A DNA stretch of 7,788 nt, taken from the NCBI GenBank assembly GCA_016928495.1, contig JAFGKQ010000047.1, positions 1 through 7,788 of the forward strand, in the 5' to 3' direction. How positions within the stretch are numbered: position 1 is the stretch's first letter; each line of letters begins with the position of its first letter. This document shows, piece by piece, positions 1 to 5,849 of the stretch. The notes beneath the pieces were generated by a model. The model worked only from the letters and a program-made list of their open reading frames with translations, made no database searches and was not told where the DNA came from. A program made the position numbers and the translations under genes. This DNA comes from Candidatus Fermentibacterales bacterium. GTDB taxonomy: Bacteria; Fermentibacterota; Fermentibacteria; Fermentibacterales; JAFGKQ01.

Positions 1-2259
1 GAGCACACCATCGTGGACATAAGCGTCAGCGGCAACATACAGAGGGCGAGGGTCAGGCAGGTCTACGGCAACCCCTACGACGAGGTGATCGAGGCCGTCT
101 ATACCTTTCCTCTCCCCGAGTCCGGGGCCGTGGACAGGATGGACATGTGGATCGGAGACCGGCTGGTTCATGGCGAGATCCACGAGCGTGACGAGGCCAG
201 GACCATCTACGAGCAGGCCATCAGCGCCGGGCGGACCGCTGCGCTGCTGGAGCAGGAGCGGCCCAACATCTTCACCCAGAGCGTGGGCAACATCCTCCCG
301 GGCGACAGCATCGTGATAGACATAAGCTACGTCGCCCCGGTGGAGTACGACTCGGGCGAGTACGAGCTGTCCTTCCCCACGGTCGTGGGGCCCAGGTTCG
401 TGCCCCCGGGCGCCCATACCCGCGTGATCTTCGGGACGGACACGGTGCAGACCTCCGTGGCGGACGCCCACCGCATAACCCCTCCGATCGTGCCGGAGGG
501 CACCAGGCCGGGCTACGACATCGAGATATCCGTCACCATAGACGCGGGCGTCGCGGTCATGGGGCTCTCGTCACTGAACCACGAGATAGACTGGGACATC
601 GACGAGGACGGGGTTGCGACGGTGGAGCTGCGCAACGAGGGCGAGATCCCCAACAGGGACTTCGTGCTCTCCTACAGGACCTCCGCGATGTGGATCCAGA
701 CCGGCGTGCTGGCACACAACGACCAGCTGGGCGGCCACTTCATGCTGGTCATGCAGCCCGACGTTGACGTGCCGGTCAGCAGGATCGCGCCCAAGGAGAT
801 GTTCTTCGTGATAGACTGCTCGGGCTCCATGAGCGGCTTCCCGATGGACACGGCCAGGGAGACGGTCAGGACCTTCGTGCGCGGTATGAACCCGGGCGAC
901 TCGTTCCAGATCATGAGGTTCTCGGAGACTGCGAGCAGCATGTCTCCCGCGCCCCTGGCCTACGACCCCGAGAACATAGAGCGGGGCATTGAGTACATAG
1001 AGCGGCTCTCGGGGCAGGGCGGGACCATGATGATCGAGGGCATCCGGGCGGCGGTTGGCTACCCCGAGGACCCCGACAGGATGCGCTTCATCATCTTCCT
1101 TACCGACGGCTACATAGGCAACGAGAGCGAGATCCTCGCGGAGCTGGAGTCCACGCTCGGACCGAGCACCAGGCTCTTCAGCATAGGCGTCGGCTCCTCC
1201 ACAAACAGGTACCTGATCGAGGGGCTTGCCGAGGCCGGACTGGGCCAGGCCTTCTACGTCGGACTCGGCGAGGACCCCACCGAGGCCGTCTCGACGATCT
1301 ACGAGAAGATCAACAACCCCTACCTGGTCAACATCTCGGTGGACTGGGGCGACCTGGGCGTCCACGACGTGTACCCCTCCCGGGTGCCGGACCTGTTCGC
1401 GGGCCAGCCTCTGGTGGTGGTAGGGCAGTACGAGCGGGGCGGGAGCGACCGGATCACGATCAACGGGACGCTCGCCGGCAGGCCCTGGAGCTCGGAGCTG
1501 GACGTGGATCTCCCTGCCTACGAGCCGGACCACGACGTGGTGGCCACTCTCTGGGCCCGGAGGAAGATCCACGAGTTGAGCAACCGTATGAACGACCCCT
1601 ATAGACCGGCGCCTCCGGGGATCGTCGAGGAGATCACGCAGACGGCTCTCGACTACCAGATCGTCAGCCAGTACACCTCCTTCGTGGCCGTCAGCGAAGA
1701 GGTCAGGGTGGACTCCGGCGGGCAGCCCGTGACGGTGGCCGTGCCGGTGAACATGCCCGACGGGGTCTCCTACCAGGGCGTGTTCGGCAACGACGGCGCG
1801 GAGGGCGGCTACATGCCGGGGGCACACACCTTCCAGTACAGGGGCATGGCGGCCGGCGAGTCGCTCTGCTGCACCGAGGAGATCGCGCCGGAGGTCGGCT
1901 GGCATGACTACCAGCAGGTGGAGCCGAGAGCGTCCATCTGGTCGGTCGCTCCCGGCCTCGGGCTGGCGCCCTCGGAGATCAGGGTCCCGTTCGACGCAGT
2001 GATGGAGGAGGTCGGGGAAGCTTACAGGCAGTACGTCGATGCTCTGCCGGAGGACCAGTGGATCCCACAGGGCAGCCTGACCTTCCTGATCAGGTTCGGG
2101 GACGACGGCCGCGTGCTCGAGGCCAGCGTTCTGCTGGACGAGACGGGCGATCCCGAGGTTGCCGAGCTGGTCCTGGACATCCTGAGGGACGTGGTCATCC
2201 CGGTCCCTCCCGATGGCGGAGGCACCGTCCAGGTCGGGATGTGGGTCTACCCCTACTGA
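1..2259 (+). CDS. VIT-VWA domain surface protein with TonB/AgmX-like C-terminal domain (5' partial)
   Basis: The frame is open to base 1, and the first codons already lie inside the VIT domain, so the true start and any signal peptide are upstream; the GTG at 13 is not a credible start. Counting residues from base 1, the VIT domain covers about 1-140, with the hallmarks FPLP, LLEQERPNIFTQSV and VVGPR. A VWA domain follows at about 266-435. Its metal-ion (MIDAS) site looks complete: DCSGS at 272-276, Thr342 in GGTMM, and Asp369 in LTDG. The linker WARRKIHEL and the motif YTSFVAV (558-564) are typical of inter-alpha-trypsin-inhibitor-like VIT-VWA proteins. A glycine-rich stretch leads to a C-terminal domain (about 691-752) that resembles AgmX/PglI or TonB C-termini (FLIRFGDDGRV, then VPPDGGG and a terminal VYPY). 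By family, such proteins are secreted or envelope adhesion-type proteins; the ligand is unknown. The stop lies inside a direct repeat shared with the convergent gene ending at 3101. Confidence 0.9.
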   Translation, partial: EHTIVDISVSGNIQRARVRQVYGNPYDEVIEAVYTFPLPESGAVDRMDMWIGDRLVHGEIHERDEARTIYEQAISAGRTAALLEQERPNIFTQSVGNILPGDSIVIDISYVAPVEYDSGEYELSFPTVVGPRFVPPGAHTRVIFGTDTVQTSVADAHRITPPIVPEGTRPGYDIEISVTIDAGVAVMGLSSLNHEIDWDIDEDGVATVELRNEGEIPNRDFVLSYRTSAMWIQTGVLAHNDQLGGHFMLVMQPDVDVPVSRIAPKEMFFVIDCSGSMSGFPMDTARETVRTFVRGMNPGDSFQIMRFSETASSMSPAPLAYDPENIERGIEYIERLSGQGGTMMIEGIRAAVGYPEDPDRMRFIIFLTDGYIGNESEILAELESTLGPSTRLFSIGVGSSTNRYLIEGLAEAGLGQAFYVGLGEDPTEAVSTIYEKINNPYLVNISVDWGDLGVHDVYPSRVPDLFAGQPLVVVGQYERGGSDRITINGTLAGRPWSSELDVDLPAYEPDHDVVATLWARRKIHELSNRMNDPYRPAPPGIVEEITQTALDYQIVSQYTSFVAVSEEVRVDSGGQPVTVAVPVNMPDGVSYQGVFGNDGAEGGYMPGAHTFQYRGMAAGESLCCTEEIAPEVGWHDYQQVEPRASIWSVAPGLGLAPSEIRVPFDAVMEEVGEAYRQYVDALPEDQWIPQGSLTFLIRFGDDGRVLEASVLLDETGDPEVAELVLDILRDVVIPVPPDGGGTVQVGMWVYPY

Positions 2260-2273
2260 TCCGTCGGGGCGAT
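2252..2273. repeat. Left copy of 22-bp exact direct repeat flanking vapBC
   Basis: This 22-bp stretch is identical to 3100-3121, 848 bp away. It begins in the penultimate codons of the VIT-VWA gene and contains its TGA stop (2257-2259). Weaker similarity continues on both sides: 2243-2251 against 3091-3099 matches at 6 of 9, and 2274-2290 against 3122-3138 at 10 of 17, with most differences transitions. On the minus strand this copy would encode IAPTDQ-stop, the same tail as the propeller-like protein. A chance 22-bp match within 7.8 kb is very unlikely. Confidence 0.9.
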
Positions 2274-2280
2274 TCCGGGG

Positions 2281-2320
2281 AACAGGCGGGCTGCCGGCCG
2301 CGAGGCCGGCAGCCCCTGTT
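2281..2320. terminator. Strong bidirectional hairpin terminator
   Basis: A perfect 12-bp GC-rich stem (2288-2299 with 2304-2315) closes a GCGA tetraloop of the GNRA type. It is extended by a second 5-bp helix, AACAG (2281-2285) with CTGTT (2316-2320), across a two-base bulge. It sits 21 bp after the VIT-VWA stop and 54 bp after the vapC stop, where two convergent genes need termination. The downstream T run is short (CTGTTTG), so efficiency is inferred from stem strength. Confidence 0.75.
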
Positions 2321-2374
2321 TGACCGTAATAGCTTTGCTGTATCCAGGTACGGAGTGAGTCAGCCTGCGGTGTA

Positions 2375-2761
2375 TCAGGGCTTCCGGTACGGCGGCTCCA
2401 CGCCCTCGATCATAGGGAAGTGCCTGGTGTTCAGGGTCGCCAGTTGCGCGTGTGCCGCCTCCGCGGTCGCGGCGACGACCGCATCGGCTATTCCGGTTCC
2501 ATGAGAGGCCCGGTACCGTCCCCTGTAGATGCCGGCCTGCCTGGCGATTGCTGCCGTGACAGGCAGGATCTCCATTGTGGAGAACAGAGCATCGATCTGC
2601 TCCGCGTCCCTGTCGCTCCTGACGCCGGCGAAGACCTCGGCAACCGAGATGGCCGACACGCTCGTGCGGCCCAGGTGCGAGTCCATGAAGCCTGCCGCCC
2701 GCTCGTCGCCCCTGAGGAAGTCGATCAGGACATCGGTGTCGACTAACACGAGCCCGCTCAC
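2375..2761 (-). CDS. vapC: VapC-family PIN-domain toxin (ribonuclease)
   Basis: This 128-residue protein has the usual length and pattern of a type II VapC toxin. PIN nucleases of this family cleave RNA (often tRNA or rRNA) using Mg2+ or Mn2+ held by acidic residues. The expected ones are visible: Asp8 in LVDTDVLIDF, Glu42 in SVAEVFAG, and Asp93 in IADAVVAATA. The C-terminus (NTRHFPMIEG then EPPY) is typical of the FitB-like branch. I place the start at the GTG at 2761, which overlaps the antitoxin stop as GTGA and gives a classical coupled start. An in-frame ATG at 2782 would add seven residues inside vapB and is less likely. The toxin looks intact and follows its antitoxin in one operon, ending before the terminator at 2281-2320. 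The molecular target cannot be told from sequence. Confidence 0.9.
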   Translation of the reverse strand: MSGLVLVDTDVLIDFLRGDERAAGFMDSHLGRTSVSAISVAEVFAGVRSDRDAEQIDALFSTMEILPVTAAIARQAGIYRGRYRASHGTGIADAVVAATAEAAHAQLATLNTRHFPMIEGVEPPYRKP

Positions 2762-3000
2762 CTGCCGAGACCCCTCTCCCACTCCTCCCGCACCTCGCGG
2801 AAGTAGGGAAGGTCGTCTCGGTCCCGCCAGATCCCGGCAAGGCTCCTGAGCACCTCTCTCCTGCCGGAATGGCCCGTTCGCCTCACCACTGAGTCTATGG
2901 CCTCGCGTATGAGCTGGCTCATGGGCTTGCCGGTGCTGCGCGAGAGCTCGCGCAGGGCCTGACGCTCCCTCTCGGTGAGATAGACCTGTGTGCGTATCAT
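2758..3000 (-). CDS. vapB: VapB-like ribbon-helix-helix antitoxin
   Basis: An 80-residue protein with an N-terminal ribbon-helix-helix (CopG/MetJ-type) DNA-binding fold: beta strand RTQVYL (3-8), then helix-turn-helix with GKPMSQLIREAI (24-35). The C-terminal tail (AGIWRDRDDLPYF) is the kind that wraps around and inhibits the PIN toxin in related VapB proteins. The ATG at 3000 is chosen because GAGGTGAT (3012-3005) is an excellent ribosome site whose GAGG core lies 8 nt upstream; GTG at 3009 and ATG at 3006 are in frame but overlap that site. It is first in the operon, and its stop overlaps the vapC start by four bases as GTGA. By family it neutralises VapC by direct binding and, with it, represses its own promoter. 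Confidence 0.9.
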   Translation of the reverse strand: MIRTQVYLTERERQALRELSRSTGKPMSQLIREAIDSVVRRTGHSGRREVLRSLAGIWRDRDDLPYFREVREEWERGLGR

Positions 3001-3015
3001 ATGCATCACCTCATG

Positions 3016-3044
3016 GTGTATACATTACATTGTGATGTATATAC
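3016..3044. promoter_or_regulatory. Palindromic operator of the vapBC operon
   Basis: A near-perfect palindrome is centred on base 3030. Positions 3016-3044 pair symmetrically except at 3018/3042 and 3026/3034, with TATACAT (3019-3025) opposite ATGTATA (3035-3041). It is AT-rich in a GC-rich region, lies 16 bp before the vapB start, and covers the promoter spacer and -10 region. This is the expected placement for autoregulation by a ribbon-helix-helix VapB-VapC complex; the binding itself is inferred. Confidence 0.75.
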
Positions 3045-3050
3045 GGTCAA
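3022..3050 (-). promoter_or_regulatory. Predicted vapBC promoter
   Basis: On the minus strand, TTGACC (3050-3045) matches the -35 consensus at five of six positions. It is followed after 17 bp by TAATGT (3027-3022) as a -10 element. Transcription would begin near 3015, just upstream of the GAGGTGAT ribosome site, giving a very short leader. The whole unit overlaps the operator. Confidence 0.55.
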
Positions 3051-3099
3051 GCACTGCCCGAGTGCGGCTGGGCCGTTGGGGTCGGTAGCCGGATCTGCG

Positions 3100-3121
3100 C
3101 CTACTGATCCGTCGGGGCGAT
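3100..3121. repeat. Right copy of 22-bp exact direct repeat flanking vapBC
   Basis: Identical to 2252-2273. Here the repeat carries the TAG stop (minus strand, 3103-3101) and the last six codons (IAPTDQ) of the propeller-like gene. The bases just before it (3091-3099) resemble the end of the VIT-VWA coding sequence at 2243-2251, as expected if this flank were a decaying duplicate of that gene's tail. Confidence 0.9.
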
Positions 3122-4363
3122 CCTGAGGAGCCTGCAGGCCATCCGGTCGACGTAGAACACGAGGTCCTCGAACAGGGCGCTCGTGGCCCTGTCCTCCAGG
3201 AAGCTGCCGCAGGTCGCGTCGAAGATCTCCTCGAACCCGGGCTCGAGGTTGCCGGATGACCAGACAGGAAGTCCCTGCCCGTCCAGCAGCAGGAAGCCGT
3301 TCATGAAGGGCCGGTCGGGCCCCCCGTCGAGCAGGACGAGGCACCTGCCCTCGTTCGACACGGCCTCCACCCGGGCCCCGGCCAGGGACCTGGAGTCGGC
3401 GCAGGTCTCCCAGAGGAGACCGATGTCCGGACGGAGGGAGAGGCACGCGATCCGTGTGAGTGCCTCGCCGGCGTGCTCGGGGACGGAGCGGGCTGACCGG
3501 CAGCACAGGCAGGCCTTCGAGCCGTCATCGCTCGTCATGAGGCTGCCGTCGAACACATCTCCCGGGCCGCTCCAGAGAAGGGTGCCGGTCTGACCGTCGA
3601 GGACCTCCACGCCCGACTCTCGGGTCACGACCAGAGTCTGCCCGTCAGGAGTGATGCAGAGGCCCATGGCGCCCTCGTCCGTGCCGGTGGCCTGCCAGAG
3701 CTCGATTCCATCCCCGTCGGTCACGGCCAGCCTGAAGTCGCCATGCCTCAGCCCCTCGCGCATCAGGAAGGCGCAGAGGCCCCCCCCGGCTGCGCGGGCG
3801 ATCTCCTGCGGGTACTCGTAGAGCAGCTCCAGCCTCCAGCCCGTCCATGGCTCGATGAGGGTGCAGTTGCCGGTGTACACGAGCAGGAAGCCGTGATGCG
3901 AGACATCCGTCTCGGGTATGCCCATCCCCTCGGGCGAGGGGTATGAGCAGTGCTCCCCGACGAGCATGTCGAGCAGGAAGCAGGGATAGTCAGACCAGGG
4001 CAGCGGGAGCCCCACCGCCCAGGTGACATCCCTGGAGAAGGAGACACGGTATATCTCGTCCAGGTGGACCTCGATCGACCGGACCGGCTGGCCGTCCTCG
4101 AGCAGCAGTACCTGCGAGGCCGTGCCGATGCCCAGTCGCAGATGGACGCCCGAGGAGTCGCGGTGGAGGAACGGGGCCACGGCGTAGAGGGGAACCGGCG
4201 AGGGCGGCTCCGGGAAGGGCTCTCCAAGCTCCCGCGGGTTGAGCGCGAGAAGCTCCTCCACAGTGTAGCCGGGCGCCAGCCATGGCTCCTCGAGACTCGC
4301 CAGCAGGCTGTCGGGAATCGCGTTGCTGCCCACGATGCACAGGGTCAGGATCGAGCCGATCAT
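3101..4363 (-). CDS. Secreted beta-propeller-like protein of unknown function
   Basis: A 420-residue protein that I cannot assign to a named family. The N-terminus (MIGSILTLCIVGSNA) is a short hydrophobic segment that could be a signal peptide, though it lacks the usual basic n-region. The body has repeated beta-strand patterns of the WD40/PQQ kind: ITPDGQTLVV, then VEVLDGQTGTLLWSG, and later LLLDGQGLPVWSSG. These suggest a propeller fold with about six or seven degenerate blades. Cysteines are scattered, including a CLCC cluster near the middle. The ATG at 4363 follows AGAGAAGGA, a usable but close ribosome site; no in-frame start lies just upstream. A run of eight G (3787-3780, minus strand) occurs in the coding sequence. 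The last codons lie in the direct repeat shared with the VIT-VWA gene. The gene is real; function is unknown. Confidence 0.8.
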   Translation of the reverse strand: MIGSILTLCIVGSNAIPDSLLASLEEPWLAPGYTVEELLALNPRELGEPFPEPPSPVPLYAVAPFLHRDSSGVHLRLGIGTASQVLLLEDGQPVRSIEVHLDEIYRVSFSRDVTWAVGLPLPWSDYPCFLLDMLVGEHCSYPSPEGMGIPETDVSHHGFLLVYTGNCTLIEPWTGWRLELLYEYPQEIARAAGGGLCAFLMREGLRHGDFRLAVTDGDGIELWQATGTDEGAMGLCITPDGQTLVVTRESGVEVLDGQTGTLLWSGPGDVFDGSLMTSDDGSKACLCCRSARSVPEHAGEALTRIACLSLRPDIGLLWETCADSRSLAGARVEAVSNEGRCLVLLDGGPDRPFMNGFLLLDGQGLPVWSSGNLEPGFEEIFDATCGSFLEDRATSALFEDLVFYVDRMACRLLRIAPTDQ

Positions 4364-4433
4364 GTCCTTCTCTTCCGGGATGGAGGTTTCCTTTCCGAAC
4401 CGCGGAACGCCAATGGGTTACGATCGTCACAGG

Positions 4434-4462
4434 AGTGTAGCCTCTCCGGCTCGATGGGGCAA
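4434..4462 (-). promoter_or_regulatory. Candidate promoter for the propeller-like gene
   Basis: On the minus strand, TTGCCC (4462-4457) and TACACT (4439-4434) are separated by 17 bp, each matching four of six consensus bases. The -10 element lies about 70 bp before the ATG at 4363. It is a plausible housekeeping promoter, but such matches arise easily by chance. Confidence 0.3.
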
Positions 4463-4470
4463 GACCGGGC

Positions 4471-4578
4471 CTGCTCCGTTTCGAGGGTCGGCACCTGGAA
4501 GAAGAGCCCGTCGCTCGTGATCAGACGCCTCCCGAGGCGCGACGGCGCCTCCGGCGACCCTGCGATCCTGTCTGCCGG
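4471..4578 (-). pseudogene. Remnant of a PIN-domain (vapC-like) toxin gene
   Basis: In the minus frame running from 4638 to 4360, residues PADRI, then LGRRLITSDGLFF, QVP and LETEQ reproduce in order the C-terminal signature of a common VapC branch. That signature contains PADRIIAATA, LG..LITSD and a VP.LET-like ending. The N-terminal half of a PIN domain, with the first Asp and the Glu, is not seen upstream. The stretch between PADRI and RLG does not match in this frame, while the next frame gives VAGGAVA, so a pair of frameshifts is possible. The open frame ends in TGA overlapping the downstream ATG (ATGA at 4363-4360). The residue pattern is recognised from family knowledge; a non-functional relic is more likely than a live gene. 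Confidence 0.45.
4534..4551. other. Short GC-rich hairpin inside the gene-poor stretch
   Basis: GAGGCGC (4534-4540) and GCGCCTC (4545-4551) form a 7-bp stem around a GACG loop. There is no T run on either side, so it is not a convincing terminator. It falls within the possible PIN remnant, at the place where that frame loses its match. Confidence 0.3.
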
Positions 4579-4649
4579 GAAGGCGGACGGGGGCTGCAGG
4601 CAAGAGCACGGCTCCTGACCGGGAACGGGGCTGATCATGCTTCTGCGGA

Positions 4650-4715
4650 TCAGCTCTTGCGGTAGGGCGGCTCCAGGCCTTCCGACACCGGCAAATCCCC
4701 GGTGATGAGCCTTGC
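4650..4715 (-). pseudogene. C-terminal fragment of a second vapC toxin
   Basis: The minus-strand frame ending in TGA at 4650 encodes ARLITGDLPVSEG followed by LEPPYRKS. Its last 12 residues match the intact VapC tail (ending EG-VEPPYRKP) at 8 of 12 positions. The last 30 bases match the vapC 3' end (2375-2404) at 25 of 30. Only this tail is present: upstream in the same frame lies the TAA of the RCC1 gene (4749-4751) with no PIN core. It is therefore a truncated relic of a related toxin gene. A 7-bp inverted repeat (4630-4636 with 4648-4654) overlaps its stop. Confidence 0.55.
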
Positions 4716-4748
4716 CTGTCGCGAGAAGCGAGGGCAGGGCCGAAGCCG

Positions 4749-5669
4749 TTATCTCTCCCGGAGCGCCAGGCAGTGCGAGTGACCGGCGGAGATCGCCACG
4801 AAGCTCGAGTCGGGATCGGGAACTCCGGACAGGTAACCATGGTCGTAGTCATCCGTGCCCCAAGCGACGATGGTGCCTTCAGCCTTGAGGCCGACGCTGA
4901 AGTCCTGACCTCCATCCACCGAGACGAAGCCCTCGTTGGGCTCAGGCACGTCACACTGGCCCTCGTCGTTGTCGCCCCAGGCTTCGACGGAGCCGTCATC
5001 CCTGATTGCCAGGCTGTGTCCTGCCCCGCAGGCGATGGCAACGAAGCCCTCGTTTGGCTCGGGTACCTGGCATTGGCCGTAGTGGTCCCATCCCCAGGCA
5101 TTGATCGAGCCGCCCTGCCTCAGTCCCAGGCTGTGCATCTCGCCTGCCGCGACAGCGACAAAGCCCTCGTTGGGCCCTGGCACATCGCACTGGCCGGAGT
5201 CGTTGTCGCCCCAGGCGACTATGGAGCCGTCCTCGCGAAGGCCCAGGCTGTGGTCGCCGCCGGCCGCGACGGCGACGAAGCCTTCGTTGGGCCCGGGCAC
5301 GTCACACTGCCCCTGGCCGTTGGCTCCCCACGCGACGACCGAGCCATCCTGCCTGAGGCCCAGGACGTGCAGGGTGCCGTCCACTGCGATGAACCCGGAG
5401 TTCGGCTCAGGCACTTCACAGCCGCCGAAGATATTCCACCCCCAGACCGCGATGGAGCCGTCCGCTCTCAGCGCCATGCTCAGCTCCACCCCGCCTGCGA
5501 TGGACACGAAGTCCGCGTTGGGCTCGGGCACGTTGCACTCGCCACGGCCGTTCTCACCCCATGCGGTGATGGAACCATCCTGCGGAGGCGTGTCGGGCGG
5601 TGCGGTCACCGAGTTCCAGCAACCCGAGAGCAGCAGCGCCGTGATGGCTACGACGAGAGTCCTGCTCAT
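4749..5669 (-). CDS. RCC1-repeat beta-propeller lipoprotein
   Basis: A 306-residue protein. It begins with a type II signal peptide whose lipobox LLSGC ends at Cys17, predicting lipid anchoring, followed by a short Pro/Thr linker. Residues 31-306 are seven tandem repeats of 38-43 residues with the pattern DGS-AWG-N--GQC-VP-PN-GFVAVAAG--HSLGLR. This is an RCC1/ALS-type repeat, and seven copies would close a complete propeller. Blades 1-6 each have a cysteine at the same position (45, 84, 122, 161, 200, 239); the last blade lacks it and carries a four-residue insertion. The ATG at 5669 follows an excellent purine-rich site (GGGAGGAAG). The gene is transcribed away from the small secreted protein at 5850. 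RCC1 propellers usually mediate protein or carbohydrate contacts; the partner is not visible. Confidence 0.92.
   Translation of the reverse strand: MSRTLVVAITALLLSGCWNSVTAPPDTPPQDGSITAWGENGRGECNVPEPNADFVSIAGGVELSMALRADGSIAVWGWNIFGGCEVPEPNSGFIAVDGTLHVLGLRQDGSVVAWGANGQGQCDVPGPNEGFVAVAAGGDHSLGLREDGSIVAWGDNDSGQCDVPGPNEGFVAVAAGEMHSLGLRQGGSINAWGWDHYGQCQVPEPNEGFVAIACGAGHSLAIRDDGSVEAWGDNDEGQCDVPEPNEGFVSVDGGQDFSVGLKAEGTIVAWGTDDYDHGYLSGVPDPDSSFVAISAGHSHCLALRER
4752..5579 (-). repeat. Seven tandem ~117-bp coding repeats (RCC1 blades)
   Basis: The coding DNA is a tandem array of about 117-bp units, one per propeller blade. The central units (blades 3 and 4, about 5115-5348) are the most alike, sharing long runs such as the codons for GQCDVPGPNEGFVAVAAG. 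This points to recent internal duplication or gene conversion. The end units are the most divergent. Confidence 0.85.
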
Positions 5670-5752
5670 GCTTCCTCCCCCTCCCGCGATATCCTCGCAA
5701 CTCTGGATCAGAGATGACTCGCCCGTGTCGGCAAGTCAATCCGGAATCACTG

Positions 5753-5782
5753 TTGGCATTACTTATGTAACTGGTCTGTATT
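5753..5782 (+). promoter_or_regulatory. Candidate promoter in the divergent intergenic region
   Basis: TTGGCA (5753-5758) and TGTATT (5777-5782) with an 18-bp spacer lie in a locally AT-richer patch between two divergent genes, about 67 bp before the ATG at 5850. On the opposite strand, TTGACT (5739-5734) could serve as a -35 for the RCC1 gene, but no good -10 follows it. Both are weak predictions. Confidence 0.3.
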
Positions 5783-5849
5783 GGCTTGCACTGGCGGTGA
5801 GGACCTCCAGGGGCGATATGTAGGAAGCACGCGGTTGAAAAGCGGCATC

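Noticed and set aside
571-1905. Long open frame antisense to the VIT-VWA gene
   Set aside because: The opposite strand encodes a convincing VIT-VWA protein, and the antisense product is Arg/His/Pro-rich with no motif. Long antisense frames are expected in GC-rich coding DNA.
2253-2840. Minus-strand frame across vapC that ends in IAPTDQ, like the propeller gene
   Set aside because: It runs out of frame through vapC and its product is Arg/Gly-rich. The shared tail is explained by the direct repeat, not by a real gene.
3051-3065. Small inverted repeat GCACT/AGTGC before the vapBC -35 element
   Set aside because: A 5-bp stem with no T run; too weak to call a terminator for the upstream propeller gene.
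4752-5579. Regularly spaced repeats suggesting a CRISPR array
   Set aside because: The period is about 117 bp, the units are coding, and the variation follows codon positions of an RCC1 propeller. There are no short identical repeats with unique spacers and no cas genes.
4773-5823. Long plus-strand frames opposite the RCC1 gene
   Set aside because: They mirror the periodic RCC1 repeats and show repeated low-complexity patterns; there is no ribosome site or domain.
5781-5849. Longer start (ATG 5781) for the small secreted protein
   Set aside because: The extra 23 residues lack secretion features and would precede a complete signal peptide that starts at ATG 5850. They also overlap the candidate promoter.
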